NCBI RefSeq assembly: GCF_017357425.1
Contig: NZ_CP014571.1
Coordinates: 2,852,001-2,916,000, forward strand
Length of the DNA stretch: 64,000 bases
Source: Arthrobacter sp. D5-1
GTDB lineage: Bacteria; Actinomycetota; Actinomycetes; Actinomycetales; Micrococcaceae
Direction of reading: 5' to 3'
In this document: in pieces, positions 56,325 through 64,000 of the stretch
How positions within the stretch are numbered: the stretch's first letter is position 1
How the letters are laid out: every line of letters starts with the position of its first letter
Made by a program: the position numbers and the translations under genes
The notes under the pieces: generated by a model
Seen by the model: the letters and a program-made list of their open reading frames with translations, nothing else
Databases searched by the model: none
What the model was told of the DNA's origin: nothing

Positions 56325-57632
56325 TTAGGCAGGCTTGGCTGCCAGCATGCGCTCCAGCGCAATCTTGGCGTTGTCCTGCACGGAGTCGTCCACGGTAATG
56401 CGGTTGACCACTCGTCCTTCCACCAGCTCCTCAAGGACCCAGGCGAGGTAGCCCGGGTGGATGCGGTACATGGTGGAGCACGGGCAGATGACCGGATCCA
56501 GGCAGAAGATGGTGTGCTGCGGGTTTTCCGCAGCGAGCCGGTTCACCATGTTGATCTCGGTGCCGATGGCGAAAGTGGTGGGTTCCGTGGCAGCTGCTAT
56601 GGCCTTCTTGATGAAGTCCGTGGATCCGGCGGAGTCGGCTGCGTCCACTACCTCCATAGGGCATTCGGGGTGGACGATCACGTTGACGCCGGGGAAGTCC
56701 TGGCGGGCTTTTTCGATCTGGCCCACGTTGAAGCGCTTGTGGACCGAGCAGAAGCCATGCCACAGGATCACCCTGGAGTCGAGCAGTTGCTGTTCATCGT
56801 TGCCGCCCAGTTCCTTACGCGGGTTCCACATGGGCATCTGTTCCAGCGGGACTCCGAGCGCCTTGGCAGTGTTGCGGCCCAGGTGCTGGTCGGGGAAGAA
56901 CAGGACGCGCTGACCACGCTCGAAGGCCCATTCAAGGACCACCTTGGCGTTGGAGGAGGTGCAGACGATGCCACCGTTGCGGCCACAGAAAGCCTTCAGC
57001 GCAGCAGAAGAGTTCATGTAGGTGACGGGGATGACCGGCACGCGGCCTGATGCGTCCGGCTCGGTGCCGAAGATCTCCTCCAGCTGTTCCCAGCACTCCT
57101 CCACGGAGTCTTCGTCCGCCATATCGGCCATGGAGCAACCCGCTGCGAGGTTGGGCAGGATGACAGCTTGCTCCGGCGTGGAAAGGATGTCGGCGGTTTC
57201 CGCCATGAAGTGCACGCCGCAGAAGATGATGGCTTCGGCGTCCGGCCTGGTGAGGGCCGCATTGGCAAGCTGGAAGGAATCGCCGACGAAGTCGGCATAC
57301 TGAATGACCTCATCGCGCTGGTAGAAGTGCCCCAGGATGACGGCGCGGTCCCCGAGTGTTGCCTTGGCGGCCCGAATCCGGGCGTCCAGTTCGGCGTCGG
57401 AGGCTTTTTTGTACTCCTCCGGCAACTGGCCCTGGCGTGGCGTGGCCTTGGGGGCGACGTCGCTGCTGGAGGCACCGGGCCCATACGCGGGCTCGCCGGC
57501 GAGGGCTTCGGCAAGGTCGTATTCCCATGGGCCCCTGGCCAAGGCCGGGCTGCACGTGGACCCGGCGCGGGAAAGTCCCTTCTCGGCTTCCTCGCGAGTG
57601 ATCAGCTGGACGGCAGTGTTGACGCTGCTCAT
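56325..57632 (-). CDS. nadA: Quinolinate synthase
   Basis: [4Fe-4S] enzyme condensing iminoaspartate and dihydroxyacetone phosphate. The 435 residues show ILGHFYQRDEVIQYADFVGDSFQLA, and cluster-ligand candidates Cys138 (FCGVHFMAETADIL), Cys224 (GGIVCTSSNAK) and Cys383/385 (VICPCSTMYRI). The ~60-residue N-terminal extension fits the longer NadA type. Its start overlaps the nrtR stop by four bases. Confidence 0.96.
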   Translation of the reverse strand: MSSVNTAVQLITREEAEKGLSRAGSTCSPALARGPWEYDLAEALAGEPAYGPGASSSDVAPKATPRQGQLPEEYKKASDAELDARIRAAKATLGDRAVILGHFYQRDEVIQYADFVGDSFQLANAALTRPDAEAIIFCGVHFMAETADILSTPEQAVILPNLAAGCSMADMADEDSVEECWEQLEEIFGTEPDASGRVPVIPVTYMNSSAALKAFCGRNGGIVCTSSNAKVVLEWAFERGQRVLFFPDQHLGRNTAKALGVPLEQMPMWNPRKELGGNDEQQLLDSRVILWHGFCSVHKRFNVGQIEKARQDFPGVNVIVHPECPMEVVDAADSAGSTDFIKKAIAAATEPTTFAIGTEINMVNRLAAENPQHTIFCLDPVICPCSTMYRIHPGYLAWVLEELVEGRVVNRITVDDSVQDNAKIALERMLAAKPA

Positions 57633-58348
57633 GGTGTACTCCTGTTATCTGGCCCGAGGCCGGGCGTGCCGGTGAAGCGGTAGAGGCGGGGTGGGCGGTG
57701 TTTGCCGCCTTGAAGGTATTCACCGGTTTCTTCGATTTCCGGTGTTGCCTTGACGTGTCGGCGGAAGTTTGCGGGATCGAGCTGACAGTCCAGAACGGCC
57801 TCATAGACTTCGCGGACCTGGGCGAGGGTAAAGAATTCGCCCAGCAGGTGGTAGGCGATGGACCCATAGGCCATCTTGTTGCGGAGCCGCCATAAGGCGT
57901 AGTCCACGATTGCGTTGTGATCGAAGGCGAGTTCACCGAGCCGGTCGGCCCGGAACCACCGCACATTCTCTGACTCGTCGGCCAAAGCAGCTTCGGTGGG
58001 TTGCACCAAAGCCCAGTACACGATGGAGACAACACGCTGGGTGGGCGACCTGTGAAGACCACCGAAAGCGTAAAGCTGCTCAAGGTAGTGCGGGGTCAGC
58101 CCGGTGGTCTCACGGAGGTTTCGCGACGCCGCGTCCTGGAGGGACTCGTCGTGGGCCAACGGCCCGCCCGGGAGGGCCCACATGTCCTTGTAGGGCTCGC
58201 GGATGCGCCGGACCAACGGCAGCCACAGCGTAGGGCGGCCGGACTTCTCGCTGGGGCGAAGGGCGAAAATCACCGTTGAAATAGCCAACGACGGCGGTGC
58301 AAGCCGCCTTTCGGCGACGTTCGCTGAGTTGGTGTTCACGGCGTTCAC
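57629..58348 (-). CDS. nrtR: Nudix-related regulator of NAD synthesis (NrtR)
   Basis: The 239 residues begin with an N-terminal Nudix-like domain (WALPGGPLAHDESLQDAASRNLRETTGL; the Nudix box lacks the full REE-x-EE set, so it likely senses rather than hydrolyses). A winged-helix C-terminal region carries the NrtR signature (AYHLLGEFFTLAQVREVYEAVL then FRRHVKATPEIEETGE). NrtR binds ADP-ribose and represses NAD genes. It is the first gene of nrtR-nadABC-nifS. Start GTG at 58348; a GTG at 58339 has better spacing from AGGTG. Confidence 0.86.
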   Translation of the reverse strand: MNAVNTNSANVAERRLAPPSLAISTVIFALRPSEKSGRPTLWLPLVRRIREPYKDMWALPGGPLAHDESLQDAASRNLRETTGLTPHYLEQLYAFGGLHRSPTQRVVSIVYWALVQPTEAALADESENVRWFRADRLGELAFDHNAIVDYALWRLRNKMAYGSIAYHLLGEFFTLAQVREVYEAVLDCQLDPANFRRHVKATPEIEETGEYLQGGKHRPPRLYRFTGTPGLGPDNRSTP

Positions 58349-58394
58349 CTCGCTTCATCGCCGCCTGGAGCGCTCCACCAGTAACTTGGAGAAC

Positions 58395-58421
58395 TAGTTA
58401 AAGTCATGTTGACTAGAACTA
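58395..58421. promoter_or_regulatory. NrtR operator candidate
   Basis: 27-bp palindrome with outer arms TAGTT/AACTA and inner arms GTCA/TGAC around TGT. It lies 47-73 bases before the nrtR start. NrtR sites are dyads of this sort, and it is the only palindrome in this upstream region. Confidence 0.7.
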
Positions 58422-58460
58422 ATGGTACGACTCAACAGGCGCTTGGCAAAATGCCTGACG

Positions 58461-58934
58461 TCACACTGTCTTGGCTGCGGCCTCCATCAGCGGCAGGGTG
58501 CGGCCTTGGATGTGACTGTTGAGCACGATGACCGACGAACACCGGACCACCGACTTTGTGGCGATCATGGCATCAAGGACGCGCTGCATGTCCGGGTTGG
58601 AACGTGCCGCAATCCGCACCATGAGGTCCGAGTTCCCCGTGACGGTATGGACCTCGATGATCTCGGGAATGGCACTTAGGCTTTCAATGATGGCGTCGTG
58701 GCCGATCTCCTGTGTGATGGTGACCGAACAGAACGCCACTACCGGAAAACCAAAATTGGCCGGGTCGGGCTGCGGTACCCACGAGCCGATGACCCCGTTC
58801 TCAATCATTCGATCAATCCGGGACTGCACGGTAGCCCTGGCAACCCTGAGCACGCGGGAGGCCTCCAGCACGGAAGATCGCGGTGAATCCGTGAAGAAAC
58901 GTACAATTTTTGCATCAAGCGCATCGACCAGCAT
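58461..58934 (-). CDS. Lrp/AsnC-family transcriptional regulator
   Basis: The 157 residues start at the ATG at 58934 (MLVDALDAKIVRFFTDSP) after AGGAAC. The helix-turn-helix reads VLEASRVLRVARATVQSRIDRMIENGVI; the RAM effector domain covers about residues 65-145 (VHTVTGNSDLMVRIAARSNPDMQRVLD). The frame continues upstream as antisense to the permease and is excluded. It is divergent from the amino-acid permease with 174 bases between, and likely regulates it, with an amino acid as effector. BkdR-like control of the E1 operon is also possible. Confidence 0.9.
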   Translation of the reverse strand: MLVDALDAKIVRFFTDSPRSSVLEASRVLRVARATVQSRIDRMIENGVIGSWVPQPDPANFGFPVVAFCSVTITQEIGHDAIIESLSAIPEIIEVHTVTGNSDLMVRIAARSNPDMQRVLDAMIATKSVVRCSSVIVLNSHIQGRTLPLMEAAAKTV

Positions 58935-59108
58935 CAAAGTTCCTGTCCCCGGGGATCCATACCCATCACATCGCCACAGCAAAAAGTGATGTATCTTACA
59001 AACTGCGAGAATTATTCCACGGCTCTTGCTGCGTCGTCGACGCCCGCGTGCCAAGCCCATGAGGCCCACACGCCAAACCAGCATGCAATCCATAGAAGGT
59101 AGACACGT

Positions 59109-60494
59109 ATGACAACGAAGTCCATCGCGGCTCCTGCCCCAACATCCGGCCTCGGCCATTCGCTCAAACCGCGCCAGCTCACCATGATGGGGCTCGGCAG
59201 TGCGATCGGAGCAGGCCTCTTCCTCGGCTCGGGCGCCGGGGTCCAAGCTGCAGGTCCGGCCGTGCTCATTTCCTACCTCGTCGCCGGCACCCTGATCATC
59301 CTGGTCATGTGGGCCCTCGGTGAGATGGCGGCTGCCAACCCCAACAGCGGCGCGTTCTCCGTGTACGCAGAGAAGGCCATGGGCAAGACCGCCGGCGGAA
59401 CCATCGGCTGGCTGTGGTGGCTCCAACTGGTGGTGGTCATTGCCGCAGAAGCCATCGGCGCGGCCGGACTGTTGTTCTCGATCTGGCCCGTGATTCCCGT
59501 ATGGATCCTCGCCCTGGTGTTCATGGTGGTCTTCACCGGCATCAACCTCGTGGGCGTCCGCAACTTCGGTGAGTTCGAGTTTTGGTTCGCCATCCTCAAG
59601 GTCGCCGCTATCGTCATCTTCCTGCTGATCGGCGCAGCCCTGCTGTTCGGATGGCTGCCGAACGTCCCCTCCCTTGGGCTCTCGACCTTCGGTGACTTTG
59701 CCCCCAACGGCATCGGTGGCATTGCTGCAGCACTGTTCGTCGTGATCTTCGCCTTCGGCGGAACCGAAATCGTCAGCGTTGCTGCCGCCGAAACCGAGAA
59801 CCCCGCCCACAGCGTGGGCAAAGCCATTCGCACCGTGGTCTGGCGCATCCTGGTCTTCTACATTGGCTCCGTCTTTGTCATCGCAGCTGTTCTCCCGGTC
59901 GGTTCGGACGGACTGAAATCTCCGTTCGCCGGAGTCCTGGACCTGGCCGGCATCCCGGGCGCCGGCGCTGCCATCACCCTGGTGGCCGTCGTCGCCTTGC
60001 TCTCTGCACTGAACGCCAACCTGTACGGCGCTTCCCGGATGATCTTCTCCCTCTCCGAACGCGGGGAAGCTCCCCGGTTCCTGTCCCGCCTGAGCGCTTC
60101 CAAGGTTCCGGTAGCCGCCGTCGGAATTTCCGTCGCTTTCGGCTTCATCGCAACGGTCCTGGAACTGCTGTTCCCCGAGAAAATCCTGCCCGCACTGCTG
60201 AACCTCGTGGGTTCGACCTGCCTGGTGGTCTGGGGCACCGCCTTGGTGTCGCAGCTCATCCTGCGCCGCAGGGCTGACAGGGAAGGCACAGAACTGCCGC
60301 TGCGCATGAAGGGCTTCCCCGTACTCACCATCATTGGCCTCATCCTGCTGGGCCTCATCCTGGTGGTGGGCTTCGCCAACCCGGAAAGTGCCGGACAACT
60401 GATCGGAACGTTCATCCTGATCCTGGTCATCGCCGCCGGCTGCTTCATCAACGCCAAGTCCAAGGCCGCCAAGCAGCCCACACTCGTGGAGTAA
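59109..60494 (+). CDS. Amino acid permease (APC family)
   Basis: The 461-residue transporter has about 12 membrane segments. TM1 region MMGLGSAIGAGLFLGSGAGV carries the substrate-binding glycine motif of APC proteins. FGEFEFWFAILKVAAIVIFLLIG and FAFGGTEIVSVAAAETENPAHSVGKAI are AAT-subfamily features, as in GABA/aromatic amino-acid permeases. Substrate is unresolved; branched-chain or aromatic amino acids would fit the E1 operon downstream. A terminator follows. Confidence 0.92.
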   Translation: MTTKSIAAPAPTSGLGHSLKPRQLTMMGLGSAIGAGLFLGSGAGVQAAGPAVLISYLVAGTLIILVMWALGEMAAANPNSGAFSVYAEKAMGKTAGGTIGWLWWLQLVVVIAAEAIGAAGLLFSIWPVIPVWILALVFMVVFTGINLVGVRNFGEFEFWFAILKVAAIVIFLLIGAALLFGWLPNVPSLGLSTFGDFAPNGIGGIAAALFVVIFAFGGTEIVSVAAAETENPAHSVGKAIRTVVWRILVFYIGSVFVIAAVLPVGSDGLKSPFAGVLDLAGIPGAGAAITLVAVVALLSALNANLYGASRMIFSLSERGEAPRFLSRLSASKVPVAAVGISVAFGFIATVLELLFPEKILPALLNLVGSTCLVVWGTALVSQLILRRRADREGTELPLRMKGFPVLTIIGLILLGLILVVGFANPESAGQLIGTFILILVIAAGCFINAKSKAAKQPTLVE

Positions 60495-60514
60495 ACCGAC
60501 TGTTCATCACCATT

Positions 60515-60553
60515 AAGAAGCCCTGCACAGTTTGTACTATGCAGGGCTTCTTT
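60515..60553 (+). terminator. Terminator after amino-acid permease
   Basis: 13-bp arms AAGAAGCCCTGCA / TGCAGGGCTTCTT with a 12-base loop, followed by TTTATG. It separates the permease from the E1 operon. Confidence 0.85.
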
Positions 60554-60585
60554 ATGTGGCCAAATTGTGCAAAGTGTTTCCTATC

Positions 60586-60608
60586 AGCTGTGCTGTTTGC
60601 GCACAGCT
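60586..60608. promoter_or_regulatory. Inverted repeat upstream of the E1 operon
   Basis: Perfect 8-bp arms AGCTGTGC / GCACAGCT separated by TGTTTGC, 25 bases before the E1 alpha start. A third TGTGC half-site is at 60567. A second small dyad, GTGAC-TAGG-GTCAC (60616-60629), touches the start region. These are operator candidates, possibly for the nearby Lrp protein. Confidence 0.45.
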
Positions 60609-60632
60609 CTACTGGGTGACTAGGGTCACAGC

Positions 60633-61685
60633 ATGACACCAAAATCTGTGCTGGCCGCAGTCGATGACGACGCGGCCCCGCTCACCCACCATCAACTCCG
60701 TGAGCTGTACACGCTGATGGCAGCAGTCCGGCACCTGGACACCTCAGCCGTGGCCTGGCAGCGCCAAGGCATCATTCCCGGTTATGCCCCCGGGCTCGGC
60801 CAGGAAGCCGCGCAGGTAGGCAGCGGCTACGCCGTGGACCGGACCCGCGATTTTGTGTTCCCCACCTACCGCGAAATGGGTGTAGCCCGGGCCATGGGCT
60901 TGGACATGGTGGGCTACATGGCCACCCACAAAGCCACCTGGCATGGCGGCATGTACAACCCCTTGGAGTCCAGGTTCGCTCCCATCCAGGCTGTCGTGGC
61001 AGGCTCCGTCCTGCACGCTGTGGGATGGGCGCACGGCCAAACCCTCGCCGGCAACGCCGAGGGTGACCTGGGTGTCGCCATGACGTACTTCGGCGACGGC
61101 GCCTCCTCACAGGGTGACGTCCACGAAGCCATGAACTTCGCCGCCGTCATGAAGGCACCCGTAGTGTTTTTCATCCAGAACAACGGCTGGGCCATCTCAG
61201 TCCCCACGGAACGCCAGGTGGCCGGCGGCTCCGTCGCGGCGCGCGCGGCCGGATACGGCATTCCGTCCCTGCAGGTGGACGGCAACGACGTGGTGGCTGT
61301 CTTCGAAGCGACCCGTTCTGCCTTCGCGCACTGCCGGGCAGGAAACGGCCCCGTGGTGATTGAAGCCATGACCTACCGGCGCGGCCCTCATTCCACCGCT
61401 GATGACCCGGGACGGTACCGCACGCTGGAGGAAGAACGCCTGGACGCCGGCGAAGATCCGCTGGAGCGGTTCAAACAGCGGCTGCTCACGGACGGCGTGG
61501 CCGACGAGGCCTTCTTCGCGGACGCGCAGCGATTGGCCGCAGAAGAAGAAGAGGCCGTCCGGGCGGGCATAGCGGACCTGGGTCCAAGGCCCGGCGCCGA
61601 AATGTTCAGCCTGGTCTTCCAGGAACCAACGCCCGCCCTTCAATCCCAGGCCACCGCGTGGCGCGAGGAGTCAGAACATGCCTGA
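60633..61685 (+). CDS. 2-oxoacid dehydrogenase E1 component, alpha subunit
   Basis: TPP-binding half of a heterotetrameric decarboxylase for pyruvate, branched-chain 2-oxoacids or acetoin. The 350 residues have TPP motif GDGASSQGDVHEAMNFAAVMKAPVVFFIQNN, and PTYREMGVARAMG. RGPHSTADDPGRYR is the phosphorylation-loop-like segment seen in branched-chain and actinobacterial Bkd E1. It overlaps the beta gene by eight bases. BkdA is the closest reading, but substrate cannot be fixed. Confidence 0.9.
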   Translation: MTPKSVLAAVDDDAAPLTHHQLRELYTLMAAVRHLDTSAVAWQRQGIIPGYAPGLGQEAAQVGSGYAVDRTRDFVFPTYREMGVARAMGLDMVGYMATHKATWHGGMYNPLESRFAPIQAVVAGSVLHAVGWAHGQTLAGNAEGDLGVAMTYFGDGASSQGDVHEAMNFAAVMKAPVVFFIQNNGWAISVPTERQVAGGSVAARAAGYGIPSLQVDGNDVVAVFEATRSAFAHCRAGNGPVVIEAMTYRRGPHSTADDPGRYRTLEEERLDAGEDPLERFKQRLLTDGVADEAFFADAQRLAAEEEEAVRAGIADLGPRPGAEMFSLVFQEPTPALQSQATAWREESEHA

Positions 61686-62751
61686 GACCATCACCGATCT
61701 GCGACTAAAAGACAACAGCACGGAAACGGCCGCAGTCGGCGTACAGCAAGCGTCCATGCAGCAGGCGCTGAACCGTGCACTGGATGAGATCCTGGCCGAG
61801 AACCCCAAGGCCGTCATCTTTGGCGAGGACTGCGGACGGTTGGGCGGCGTGTTCCGCATCACCGATGGGCTGCAGGCCAAGCACGGCGAAGCACGCGTCT
61901 TCGACACTCCCTTGGCTGAGTCCGGCATCCTGGGCATGTCGGTTGGCCTCGCCATGGCCGGCTTCCACCCCATCCCCGAGGTCCAGTTCGATGGCTTCGC
62001 CTACCCGGCCATCAACCAGATCGTGTGCCAGATCGCCCGGATGAACTACCGGAGCCGTGGGACCCTGCCGATGCCCATCACGCTGCGCGTCCCCAGCTTC
62101 GGTGGCATCCGCGCACCCGAGCACCATGGTGAAAGCCTGGAAGCCCTGTTCGCCCATGTACCCGGCCTCAAGGTGGTCTCCCCTTCCACCCCGCACGACG
62201 CGTACCACCTGCTCAAGTACGCTGCCACGCGTCCGGACCCGGTGATCTTCATGGAGCCGAAATCCCGTTACTGGCAAAAAGGGCCTGTGGACGTCACCAA
62301 CCCCACCCCAGGCACAGCAGCGCACGTCGACGGCGGCGGCCTCACCGGCGCCCGCGTGGCCAGGGAGGGCCGGCACCTGACACTCATAGCGTGGGGTGCC
62401 ATGGTTTCGCGGTGCCTGCAGGTTGCTGAACTGGCAGCAGAGGACGGCATCGACGTCGAGGTCCTGGACCTGCGCTGGTTGAAACCGATTGACGCCGAAG
62501 CACTGGCGCGGTCCGTCGGGAAGACGCGGCGCGCCGTCGTCGTTCATGAAGCGCCACTGACTTCCGGCCTCGGCGCAGAAGTTGCCCAGCTCATCACGCA
62601 GAGCTGTTTCGCAACACTCAAGGCGCCGGTGGAACGGGTCACCGGCTTCGACGTCCCCTACCCCTCCGGCGACCTCGAAGACGAGCACATTCCGAACATT
62701 AATCGCATCCTCTTTGGGATCCAACGCGTACTGGAGTACCGCCGTGGCTGA
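61678..62751 (+). CDS. 2-oxoacid dehydrogenase E1 component, beta subunit
   Basis: The 357-residue transketolase-fold partner of the alpha subunit. Seen: VIFGEDCGRLGGVFRITDGL (TPP-activating glutamate), RVFDTPLAESGILGMSVGLAMAG, VPSFGGIRAPEHHGESLEALFAHVPGLKVVSPSTP in outline, and DLRWLKPIDAEAL. The first ~20 residues are an extra tail. It overlaps both neighbours by eight bases, so all three genes are translationally coupled. Confidence 0.92.
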   Translation: MPETITDLRLKDNSTETAAVGVQQASMQQALNRALDEILAENPKAVIFGEDCGRLGGVFRITDGLQAKHGEARVFDTPLAESGILGMSVGLAMAGFHPIPEVQFDGFAYPAINQIVCQIARMNYRSRGTLPMPITLRVPSFGGIRAPEHHGESLEALFAHVPGLKVVSPSTPHDAYHLLKYAATRPDPVIFMEPKSRYWQKGPVDVTNPTPGTAAHVDGGGLTGARVAREGRHLTLIAWGAMVSRCLQVAELAAEDGIDVEVLDLRWLKPIDAEALARSVGKTRRAVVVHEAPLTSGLGAEVAQLITQSCFATLKAPVERVTGFDVPYPSGDLEDEHIPNINRILFGIQRVLEYRRG

Positions 62752-63073
62752 AATTTCCTTCCCGCTTCCCGATTTGGGCGAAGGCCTCATCGAAGCGACC
62801 GTGCTGGACTGGCTGGTGGAACCGGGCCAGCAGGTGGAACGCAACCAGCCCATCGTGGAGCTGGAAACCACCAAGTCCGCCCTCGAATTACCCAGCCCAC
62901 AGGCGGGTAAAGTGGTGCGTATTCACGGTGCGCCAGGTGACACGATCAACGTTGGCGAACCGCTGATCGTGTTCGAGGTCCCGGACGACACCGCCGGGAT
63001 CGTGGGCACTGTTCCGAAGGACGAAGCACCCAAGCGCCGGGTCCGCCTGAGCGCCGTACTCGATGAGGACTGA
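62744..63073 (+). CDS. Free-standing lipoyl domain protein
   Basis: The 109-residue protein starts at the GTG at 62744 with GGAG upstream, overlapping E1 beta by eight bases. Residues 1-78 form a biotinyl/lipoyl domain (FPLPDLGEGLIEATVLDWLVEPG, then ELETTKSALELPSP with lipoylation target Lys44). About 30 residues of linker follow. There is no E3-binding domain and no acyltransferase core, so it is not a full E2. It may carry intermediates from the E1 above to another enzyme, or use the E2 of a main complex. Confidence 0.88.
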   Translation: MAEISFPLPDLGEGLIEATVLDWLVEPGQQVERNQPIVELETTKSALELPSPQAGKVVRIHGAPGDTINVGEPLIVFEVPDDTAGIVGTVPKDEAPKRRVRLSAVLDED

Positions 63074-63077
63074 CACC

Positions 63078-63905
63078 ATGACCGGCAGGCACACCGTGGA
63101 ACAGCAGAGGCACACAGTGGAGGGCACCGATCCCGGACTGTTCGTCGAAGTCCATGAGCCGGCTGCCGATGCCGGGCTGCGGCCTGTCCTGTTGATCCAC
63201 GGCTTCTCCTCGTCCAGCAAACTCAACTGGCAGGACAGCGGCTGGATCACCACGCTCCAGGACGCCGGCCGCCGGGTCATCACCGTGGACTTGCCGGGCC
63301 ATGGGCGGAGCCACTCCCCCGAGGACCTGGACTCATACACGCCCAGCCGCATCCGCGCGGATCTCCTCCAAATCGTCACCGACGCCGGAGCGCGGCCGTT
63401 GCGCGATGGCGACCCTTCAACGGGACTGGATGTGATCGGATACTCGCTGGGCTCGCGGCTTGCGTGGGAATTCGGAGCCACCCAGCCAGACCTGGTGCAC
63501 AGGATCGTCCTGGGCGGACCAAGCTCCGCCGATCCCTTGGCAGCTTTCGACCTCGTTGCCGCACAACGCTACCTGGCCGACGGCACACCCATCGAGGACT
63601 CCTCCACGGCCGGACTGTTGAAGATGGCGCAGATGCTGCCCAGCAACAACCTGTTCGCCATGTTGTCCCTCATTGAGGCCATCAAGGGAGAACCTTTCGA
63701 TCCCGCCGAGGCTGCCCCGCACATGCCCCTGTTGCTGGTTGCCGGCGAGAGGGACGAGCGCGCGGCGAGCATGCCGGAACTGGCCTCCATTGCCGGCAAG
63801 CGTGGCGGCATGGTGGAAACCTTGGTCATTCCCGGACGGACGCATACGAATGTCATCACCAGCCGGGCCTTCAAGGACGCTGCGCTGGAGTTCCTTGGCG
63901 TCTAG
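63078..63905 (+). CDS. Alpha/beta hydrolase, partner of the lipoyl protein
   Basis: The 275 residues start at the ATG at 63078, after GAGGA; an overlapping ATG at 63063 would add five. Oxyanion region LLIHGFSSSS; nucleophile Ser123 in VIGYSLGSRL; acid Asp226 in VAGERDERA; His256 in IPGRTHTNV. The triad is intact, so it may be an active esterase or thioesterase. The E1 alpha, E1 beta, lipoyl, hydrolase order matches the Pseudomonas acetoin system in which AcoC fuses a lipoyl and a hydrolase domain. Confidence 0.87.
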   Translation: MTGRHTVEQQRHTVEGTDPGLFVEVHEPAADAGLRPVLLIHGFSSSSKLNWQDSGWITTLQDAGRRVITVDLPGHGRSHSPEDLDSYTPSRIRADLLQIVTDAGARPLRDGDPSTGLDVIGYSLGSRLAWEFGATQPDLVHRIVLGGPSSADPLAAFDLVAAQRYLADGTPIEDSSTAGLLKMAQMLPSNNLFAMLSLIEAIKGEPFDPAEAAPHMPLLLVAGERDERAASMPELASIAGKRGGMVETLVIPGRTHTNVITSRAFKDAALEFLGV

Positions 63906-63942
63906 TGCTGCAGCCCGCGGCGGCTGGTCCGACTGACAGCAG

Positions 63943-64000
63943 TCAGCGGGCCAGCCGCTCCGCGTTAAGGCTCATGCGCTCCAGTACGCTGAGGGCCATT
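63943..64000 (-). CDS. Possible C-terminal end of a minus-strand gene
   Basis: On the minus strand a frame enters from the window edge and reads MALSVLERMSLNAERLAR then TGA at 63945-63943. Only 18 codons are visible. The sense-like composition and convergent position past the hydrolase make a gene end plausible, but I cannot name it. Confidence 0.3.
   Translation of the reverse strand, partial: MALSVLERMSLNAERLAR

Noticed and set aside
58935..60398. Upstream extension of the Lrp gene to a 645-residue product
   Set aside because: The extension is antisense to the amino-acid permease; the Lrp domain with its own ribosome binding site begins at 58934.

Overview
The window is about 64 kb of high-GC actinobacterial chromosome. 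Gene content and order fit Micrococcaceae, most likely Arthrobacter or Paenarthrobacter. This is inferred from protein families and layout: an IclR regulator divergent from leuCD, a long SerA beside ilvBNC, an actinobacterial GtrA/DM13/DUF1684 mixture and a sunset-domain ArfC-like protein. I see no insertion sequence, prophage or CRISPR array. Most of the window is core chromosome.

Left part (1-33000), mostly minus strand. It starts with the N-terminal third of murA. Next come leuCD with its divergent IclR regulator, a DUF1697 gene and two overlapping paralogous membrane GTPases. Then follow tRNA-Glu and tRNA-Gln beside gltX, a FAH-family enzyme, a metallo-beta-lactamase-fold hydrolase, ilvE and leuB. 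A plus-strand island (14790-20045) holds a two-component system and a MacB-like ABC exporter. Minus-strand metG, a second MacB-like exporter, serA, ilvC, ilvN, ilvB and ilvD follow. All genes for valine and isoleucine synthesis from the acetohydroxyacid step onward, plus leuBCD, therefore lie within 33 kb. The ilvBN(C) leader encodes a valine-rich 17-residue peptide followed by a terminator, which is a classical attenuator. A 12-bp sequence is shared (10 of 12 bases) between the leuC and ilvB upstream regions and suggests common control by the IclR protein.

Middle (33000-52500) is a mixed accessory and housekeeping stretch. It holds a LysR regulator, an ArfC-like sunset-domain protein, a PQQ-type sugar dehydrogenase lipoprotein, two tandem tRNA-Lys genes and a MarR/Bcp peroxiredoxin pair. 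It continues with tRNA-Leu, an orphan peptide-type substrate-binding lipoprotein, malate:quinone oxidoreductase, an HAE1-type RND permease and a luciferase-like monooxygenase with its MarR regulator. It ends with a transglutaminase-like protein, a lipoprotein gene broken by a frameshift, DUF1684, an SLC13/ArsB-like permease, DM13, a second FAH enzyme and GtrA.

Right part (52465-64000). A five-gene NAD operon runs on the minus strand (nrtR-nadA-nadB-nadC-cysteine desulfurase), with a 27-bp palindrome upstream as the likely NrtR operator. An Lrp regulator is divergent from an amino-acid permease. Last is an operon of 2-oxoacid dehydrogenase E1 alpha, E1 beta, a free-standing lipoyl domain and an alpha/beta hydrolase. 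It has no E2 core and no E3, and resembles a split AcoC. This is the most unusual gene arrangement here. Two repeat families are also notable: a CTCTCTCAC box present seven times in two intergenic regions, and a 32-bp tandem array.
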